Shown piece after piece: positions 58,188 to 64,000 of a stretch of 64,000 nt of DNA. The position numbers were made by a program, and so were the translations under genes. Within the stretch, counting starts at the first letter, position 1. Every line of letters begins with the position of its first letter. Under the pieces are notes generated by a model. That model was not told the origin of the DNA. It ran no database searches and saw nothing but the letters and a program-made list of their open reading frames with translations. Source of the DNA: Thozetella sp. PMI_491 (Eukaryota > Ascomycota > Sordariomycetes > Chaetosphaeriales > Chaetosphaeriaceae); assembly GCA_021432635.1 (NCBI GenBank), contig MU270015.1:2896416-2960415 (forward strand). Direction: 5' to 3'.

Positions 58188-59826
58188 TTAGAGCATGTAC
58201 ATAGAATCAAGGCTCCTGTCTCCCTCCATGCCATTTGATGTTGCATTCTCAGCAAGCAGCTTCTCCTTCTTCATATTTCTGCGCTTAAGCATGTACCAAC
58301 TTCCAGTGTAGAGGAATCCAGCGACACATGTCAAACCAGCAGAGACGGCATTTCCCTGGACGTATCGAGGGGCTTGTGTGCTGGGATACAGTTGTGATGA
58401 CACCATCGAAGAAATATCAGCCATTGTGTATACTAGTGGCATAGCGATCGCGCGTTTGGAGTCAGGGGAAAATGTATTCGTCGCCCAGGTGACGGCTAGT
58501 GTAGAGATGGGATAGAGACCTAGCAAGGGGTTAGTTACGGCACATAGGTAGTAGACGGGGCTTGGGCTCCATTACCTATGACGAGAACAAACATTCCTGC
58601 GTAGCCGGCACCTGGAGCCGCAGTGCCCACACAGATCAGGTAGCCCACAGCAACTGGGACACAGCAACCAATGATAAATACACCTCGCCGCCTGAGCCTA
58701 TCGGAGAAGTAGACCTGAGTTAAAAGAGAAATGGCGCCTAGAATATAAACTGGAATAGTCATGTAGTTGGCTTGGAGCGAAGTGTACCTAGTCCGAGAAA
58801 TTAGAAAATTGCCCGGAGGTCTCGTCAAATTCAGCCAAGTACTTACCCGAGGCCGTTGATGATGGAAGGAAGAAACACCCCAAAGCCATTGATTGCGACC
58901 GATGAGGTGAAAAATGCCGTGCCCAAAAGGTAAACAAAGGGGTCTTTGAGCGACTCCCTGGCCCACTTCCAGTCGAATTTCTGATCTCCTCGGAGGAGGT
59001 GGTCCCTCTTCCTTTTTAGACGCATTGTCTCCTTCTCTTCCTCGCTAAGGTACCACGCGGTTTCTGCAGAATCTGGGATAAAGATCCAGCCAACTCCACC
59101 AATGACCATAGTAATGCAGAATTCCACAATGAATAGCCATCTCCAAGCGGCCAGGCCTCTTTGCGTTCCCATGGTCTGAACAGCATAAGCGAACAGGCCG
59201 CCAAAAGCGCCAGAGATGCACTGGGCCAGGTTGGTTGTCATAATCCGCTTGCCTGCTTGTTCTTGTGGATAGATGGTTGAGTAGACAAACGCGAAGCCCG
59301 GCGACAGGCCGCTTTCGCAGGCGCACAGAATCATACGGATAACTATAGCCTGCCCGTATGTGTGGATAAAAGCGGTTCCGAGGGTACAAATACTCCATAT
59401 AAGAAATGCAGTGCCGAGCGCCTTCCTGGCACCAAAGCGTCTAACGGCCAAGGTCCAAGGAAGCTCGCCAGCAAAGCTGCAAAAGCTGGATAGAGTTTGA
59501 ATATTGTTGAACTGGTTGCCCACAAGGCCCAGGTCTTCGGAAAAGCCGAAGATCACAGCATTTCCAAGCTACTTCACTGTTAGATATAAAAGAGACCCTC
59601 TAGCTGGTATGGGGGCATAACATACGTTGTTTCGGTCCAAGGCGGACAGGATAATGAAGATGAGAGAAACCGGAACTAAGTATATGTCGAATTTTCGTCG
59701 AGCGGATGCTTCCTTCTCAGGGTCAATGTAGATGATAGAGTTGGTCTGGTCCGACCGAACGTCAACCCCGACCTCGGCATCGGTAATTTCTGACTTCGTG
59801 CCATCCATTTTCGAGTCTAGGTCCAT
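58188..59826 (-). CDS. MFS permease, anion:cation symporter type, 488 aa
   Basis: Four exons (59826-59626, 59568-58847, 58787-58576, 58519-58188) join in phase. The first junction rebuilds SALDRNNLGNAVIFG, a signature after helix 1 of the ACS group. Further landmarks are GELPWTLAVRRFGARK, CESGLSPGFAFVYSTIYPQEQAGKR, and LAAWRWLFIVEF. Family members import vitamins, ureides, tartrate and other organic anions; the substrate here is unknown. It is divergent from a Zn2Cys6 gene across 497 bases containing two CGG-N6-CCG palindromes, so that regulator is the obvious candidate controller. Confidence 0.87.
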
Positions 59827-60130
59827 TGTAGCAGCTTGAGCTGGGAAGCACTGGGCAAATCTATGTCTCTAAGGGTAGGGAAGCTGGCTGTGATCTAGAG
59901 AGAACATAGTCTTCAACTTCGGGGAGTTGTGCAACTAATATGCTCCATAGTCCTGTTCACCTACCCCCTGTTCAGGCCATGGGCGCAGGAGCGATAAGGC
60001 TGTAGTAGCAAAAGATAAAGGCCATGGGTTGGCTAGACTAGCTAGTACGTAATTTTGGTAACTTGATTCGGGGCCTGATTCTCCATTCGTTATCTTCGAT
60101 AAGGGGGATAAGCTATACTTAGTGTCGGCA

Positions 60131-60242
60131 TCGGACAAAGCCGAAGAGACAAGAAACTTATCGCAGGCGGCTAGAACCGAAAAATGCCCCCCGCACACAA
60201 GCCAGACTATACTGTGGATCGGGTCAGATCGGCTTCGTCCGA
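60131..60242. promoter_or_regulatory. Two CGG-N6-CCG palindromic sites in a divergent promoter
   Basis: TCGGACAAAGCCGA at 60131-60144 and TCGGCTTCGTCCGA at 60229-60242. Read on opposite strands they differ at one base (TCGGCTTYGTCCGA). CGG triplets facing each other at fixed spacing are the usual target of Zn2Cys6 dimers. They lie 305-418 bases from the MFS start and 82-193 bases from the regulator start. Confidence 0.6.
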
Positions 60243-60323
60243 AGACATATTTTAGTGAGACCCCGACGAAGCAGAACTTCCTATCCTACCACGAAAACCA
60301 CTCGGAATGTAGAAAGTTCCCAA

Positions 60324-62583
60324 ATGGAGTCGCCATCGCGCCCCGGCTCAAGACTTGCGAAAGGAGCGACTGCATGTTTGAGGTAATGTTACCCCGGCGG
60401 AGGCGATGGAATAAATCTTCCTTTGGAATCATGACTTAAAGCTGACAAGATTTGCAGATGTCGTAGGAGAAAGCAGAAGGTAATTGCAGTGTCTATCTCC
60501 TTGTCAGGACAACGAGCTTATTATTGATCGTGTGGGTGACACGCAGTGTGATCTGAGAAATCCGAGCTGCTCCAACTGTGAAATTGCGGGTGTCCCATGC
60601 CTGATACATCACACAAGGAATCACACTGAGGTATGTACCTCCAGTAAGAGCCCTGAGCTCGTTATGTGCATGTAGCTGACATGCTTGTAGGTTCCTCGCA
60701 ACTACGTGTCCGAACTAGAGGCAGAGATTGAAAAGTTAACTCGGGAGAACCAAGAATTAAGAACGCTAGCCCAGTCCTCTGAGGTGAATGGCGGGAGTCC
60801 ACGTGAACATTTCTCCCCAGGGAGCGCTGATACCGGTGCCCTTCCAAGAGGAAGTCCGGCTACGTCTGATGCAAGCTCGATCCAAGTACAAGACTTGGTC
60901 AAAAGCGTCAGGGATGTTGTTGTTGAGCCATCAAGACAACCACGGTTCCTGGGACAGAGCGGCGGCATCACTCTTGCTAAATTGGTCATATCAACAATCC
61001 GCGCCGACGCCCTACCCTCTCCTCTGTCCACTGAACCGCGCTCATATGGCCCTTCCTCTTTCCCCATGCCAGCAGAAGCCTCTCTTCCACCTCGCCATGC
61101 AGCAGACCATCTGGTCGACGTCTATTTCCAGTACCGAACGCCCCATTTACCCATCGTGGATCGTTCGCGGGTTAAAGAAGCCGTCGAGAGCGCATATCAA
61201 GCCACAAGCGGCCAGGAGCCACCGGACCGGGCTATAGAAAGAGACATCTTCACAGCATACATGATCTTCGCCATCGCGCTCTGCGACGTTTCTAACCCAT
61301 CCGGAGGGCGGCCAAGCCAGAGTGAGGGATGCTTCCAATCAGCTGTCCGTTGGCTTGAAAGGGTAATGACAGGCTTGAAGAGTGATATCGAAACCCTTCG
61401 CACCATTCTCCTGTTAGCCCAGTTCATTGCGTTGAGCCCGTCTCAGGGGAGCCTCTGGCATTTGACCGGTACCGCGCTACGCTTATGCGTGGATGCTGGT
61501 TTGCACTGGGAAAGCGAAGACCAGGCGATCAGTATGGATCCGGCGTTGTTATATGACCGTCGACGTTTATGGTACACTACCTACCAATTGGATCGTATGC
61601 TATGCATTCCACTCGGTCGCCCCTTTGGTATTATTGACGAGAGCACCTGCGTCCCGCTCCCGAACCCATGGGCAGTTTATCGGCAAGGGTCTGATGGCCA
61701 ACCCCTCGAGTTTGACATCCACAATCAACGAGCTCACAATCATCTCTTCAATTTGTCAAAGCTTGAATCCGAGATCAAACACGTACAACATAGTCAAGTC
61801 TGGGCTCCCAGATTAGCGTACCCAAGGCCAAACTATGCAGCCTGGCTTCGGGATATCCAACCCCGCCTCGAGGAGTGGTACGCTACTATTCCACAGCTAG
61901 ACAAGGCATATCCATCGTCTATCTTCGCAAGTAAGGCCTACTGGGATTATCTCTATAACAACGCTATTCTCCTCCTGTACCGGCCGAATGCAACAGTATC
62001 ATTATCACACACCTCTCTAGAAACAGTCATGTTCTTCTTCCAAGCCTCTTGTCAATTGATTGGGAGTATCAAGGCGCTACAGCGAGAAGGAAAGATTGAT
62101 ATATTATGGAAATCAGTCCATCAACTTTTCATGGCTGGCCTGGGAGTTATATACAGCCTTTGGCGGTCGAAAGAGGTACGAGACCGTGATTCAATCGGAA
62201 GCAGCATCTCTACACTGCAATCTTGCGCCTCGACGCTGTCTGCTCTAGCTGAGAGCTTCCCGGCAGCTGCGGGCTGCCGGGATGTCTTCGATACACTGTC
62301 GGCGGCGACAGTTGATTGGCTGGTCAACAACAACGCTGCAGAATTGAGCCATGGCCGCCAAGAGTTTGAAAAGCAAATTGAAGACCTTTTGCAACAGCTG
62401 CAGCCATCTCGCAGAGCAAATGACAATAATGGAATCGACATGCCTGGTATGCTGTCGGCTGATAGCTTCGCCTTTAGCGAGATGCTCAGCAGCGCCGCAC
62501 AGTGCCCTGATCTGCAGGAAAGCGGTTTCAGTGGCCCGACTCCTGACTCCATAGGAGGGGTAGCACCTCATATATTCTTGTAA
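60324..62583 (+). CDS. Zn2Cys6 transcription factor, 685 aa
   Basis: Four exons (60324-60382, 60458-60479, 60547-60630, 60691-62583). The zinc cluster is assembled from three exons: ACLR, CRRRKQK, then CDLRNPSCSNC and GVPC, giving a perfect CX2CX6CX6CX2CX6C. Exon 2 is only 22 nt. A short coiled coil follows (ELEAEIEKLTRENQEL), then the fungal regulator domain with VDVYFQYRTPHLPIVDRS, LTGTALRLCVDAGLHWE and YDRRRLWYTTYQLDRMLCIPLGRP. A nuclear dimeric activator is likely. Any model that ignores the three short first exons loses the DNA-binding domain and would start at the long exon. Divergent partner: the MFS gene. Confidence 0.88.
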
Positions 62584-63154
62584 TATAGCCCATGGGCCAG
62601 GAAACTTAGGAGAATGGCTAATTCTTGGAAGACATTTCTTCATCCCGGAGGCATCTACTTTGCTTGATAGATGAGGCTTCTGTTGCGACGCGTTAGCCCG
62701 ATATTGTAGTCAAAGACGGGGGATTTCTTAGCATTCTCATGTTTCTCCGAGCTATAATTACAATTATTGACCGTCATGCTCATAGCATATACCCGTACGT
62801 TTTACTTTTCTTCGTTGTGTTTTGTTTTTCTGGACAATTAGAACTTGACAATTTTCGGCCTGTTCAAATCGCAGATGTAAATAATGGGGTAAAACATGTA
62901 CAATAGTTTATTATTTCAAAAGAGGAATACTAAGTAGTTACAATGAAAATATTCACAGCGAGGTTTTTTTTGGCGTAGCAGTATTTGAAGCATATCGAAT
63001 TGTCAATTTGCTTTCTATATATATGAGAATATGAAAAGGGTTGTCCTATGTACGAATCCGTTTGCAGTTTAATTCCTATCCAGCACCTGGTTACCAGTCA
63101 TATTGCTGTCGAACCGTCTTTTTGCGTCACAGTGGACCGACTCCGAGGAGCATA
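62584..63154. other. Intergenic between convergent genes
   Basis: 571 AT-rich bases serving as 3' flanks; nothing recognised. Confidence 0.5.
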
Positions 63155-64000
63155 TCACAGCTGTGCCTGTGGTACGTCATGCATTAGTACGTCATGCATT
63201 ATCATTTTCGGCGCCGACTCCTTCGCTATGACCTGTGCCGCGGCTGAAGGTGCATCGTCGACAAGGTCCTCGTAGGCAATTGGCTCCTTGACCAAGCGCG
63301 CGTCCCGCAACCCAAGCTGCCAGCGGTTATACCCCTCGCGAGGCACAGAAGTGGTCGTCCACATGCCATTTCGACGGAATTCGTTTGTCACACTGACAAC
63401 TACCTCGATCGGCATTTTAGGAAAAAGCTCGGCAAGCTCGTCCTGGAACGACTTTGCATCATTCTGGAGGACCCAGTCTATGCCTTTCTGAAGAGCGATA
63501 CAAAATCGCTTCTCTGCATCGAGAATTTCCGGAGTAGTTGTTGCTGTTTCTCGGTAGTACACGCTCCATGGGACATCGCCTTGCGTAACCATCTGCATAG
63601 CAATGGTCACGTCAGGGTTCTGTGCAACCATAGCCTGTGCAGAGAGATTGTCGGTGACGAAGTAGTCGCCCATACCGCCTTGAAATAAATCGCCGAGCAT
63701 TTTACCGTCTAGATCCTGAATATAGTCTACCGTTCTCGCATCAATGCCATTCTCGCGCAACAACATCTTAAAGAAGAGTCCAACGCTGGCACCACCACCT
63801 GATTTCATGAGTACGGTACGGCCAGAAACCTTGGCCAGCGTGAAATCCTTCTCGCTAGTCCGACGAATCAAAGCGAGCGGCGACCGATTTGCAATTTGCG
63901 CGAAGACTGTGTAGTTCTGGACCCTGTCCCGGTACATCGACGGTACCCAGATTCCGCCCAGGCACATAACTGCTGAACCATCTGCAAGTGCATCGAGCAC
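63155..64000 (-). CDS. THI5/NMT1-like periplasmic-binding-fold protein (5' end off window)
   Basis: An open frame enters from the right edge and stops at 63155 (281 codons visible, no start seen). The sequence reads as the C-terminal two thirds of an SsuA/THI5-type binding protein: GGIWVPSMYRDR, VFAQIANRSPLALIRR, VSGRTVLMKSGGGASVGLFFKMLL, DYFVTDNLSAQAM. In fungi such proteins are cytosolic or secreted relatives of nitrate/sulfonate/pyrimidine-precursor binding proteins; some make thiamine precursor, but the Cys/His features of THI5 enzymes are not visible here, so the role is open. The last residues contain an in-frame duplication. The nearby ACS-type MFS gene and regulator may act in the same nutrient pathway (inference). 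Confidence 0.72.
   Translation of the reverse strand: MLDALADGSAVMCLGGIWVPSMYRDRVQNYTVFAQIANRSPLALIRRTSEKDFTLAKVSGRTVLMKSGGGASVGLFFKMLLRENGIDARTVDYIQDLDGKMLGDLFQGGMGDYFVTDNLSAQAMVAQNPDVTIAMQMVTQGDVPWSVYYRETATTTPEILDAEKRFCIALQKGIDWVLQNDAKSFQDELAELFPKMPIEVVVSVTNEFRRNGMWTTTSVPREGYNRWQLGLRDARLVKEPIAYEDLVDDAPSAAAQVIAKESAPKMIMHDVLMHDVPQAQL
63172..63201. repeat. Perfect 15-bp tandem duplication in coding sequence
   Basis: GTACGTCATGCATTA occurs twice in direct tandem. It is in frame with the minus-strand gene and encodes a repeated MHDV-type pentapeptide near the C-terminus. Confidence 0.9.

Overview
The window is nuclear DNA of a filamentous ascomycete (Pezizomycotina). Genes are split by short introns of about 45 to 100 nt with GT(or GC)...AG ends and CTAAC-like branch sites. 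Neighbouring genes alternate strand, and the families are typical of these fungi: Zn2Cys6 regulators, MFS permeases, a HET-domain protein, a UstYa-like protein, PhyH-type dioxygenases and expanded protein kinases. I saw no tRNA, rRNA, CRISPR array or recognisable intact transposon. Exon boundaries below were worked out by reading frames across introns by eye.

Layout. 1-1947: a secreted GH5-like glycosidase with a C-terminal array of 29-residue, six-cysteine repeats that runs off the left edge. 4435-8429: an 18-exon MFS permease converging on a UstYa-like gene. 8928-11063: an unassigned membrane protein with seven hydrophobic segments. 12569-13490: a decayed NmrA-like gene. 15367-26679: a HET protein, two divergent-sequence protein kinases and a small two-exon gene, with long gene-poor GC-rich DNA and a 35-nt poly-C run between. 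26875-31138: a Zn2Cys6 regulator, an NAD-dependent epimerase with a one-base frameshift, and a PhyH dioxygenase. 32102-38843: three small secreted proteins in gene-poor DNA. 39480-55356: an MFS transporter, a secreted esterase, two related PhyH dioxygenases, a CocE-type hydrolase, a Zn2Cys6 regulator and a FAD monooxygenase. 56404-57228: a CadD-like transporter. 58188-64000: an anion-symporter-type MFS gene divergent from a Zn2Cys6 regulator, then a THI5/NMT1-like binding-fold protein cut by the right edge.

The most interesting reading is that 39.5-55.4 kb is a co-regulated metabolic cluster with no polyketide synthase, NRPS or terpene synthase. A short motif, YTCGGYTGRG, including three identical 12-mers GGCTCGGCTGAG, recurs in the upstream regions of the MFS gene, both PhyH genes, the hydrolase, the regulator and the monooxygenase. 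I did not see it upstream of the esterase or outside this block. A second regulatory candidate is a pair of CGG-N6-CCG palindromes between the MFS and Zn2Cys6 genes near 60.2 kb. The HET/kinase island is a separate candidate for a self/non-self recognition locus, but that role is inference only.
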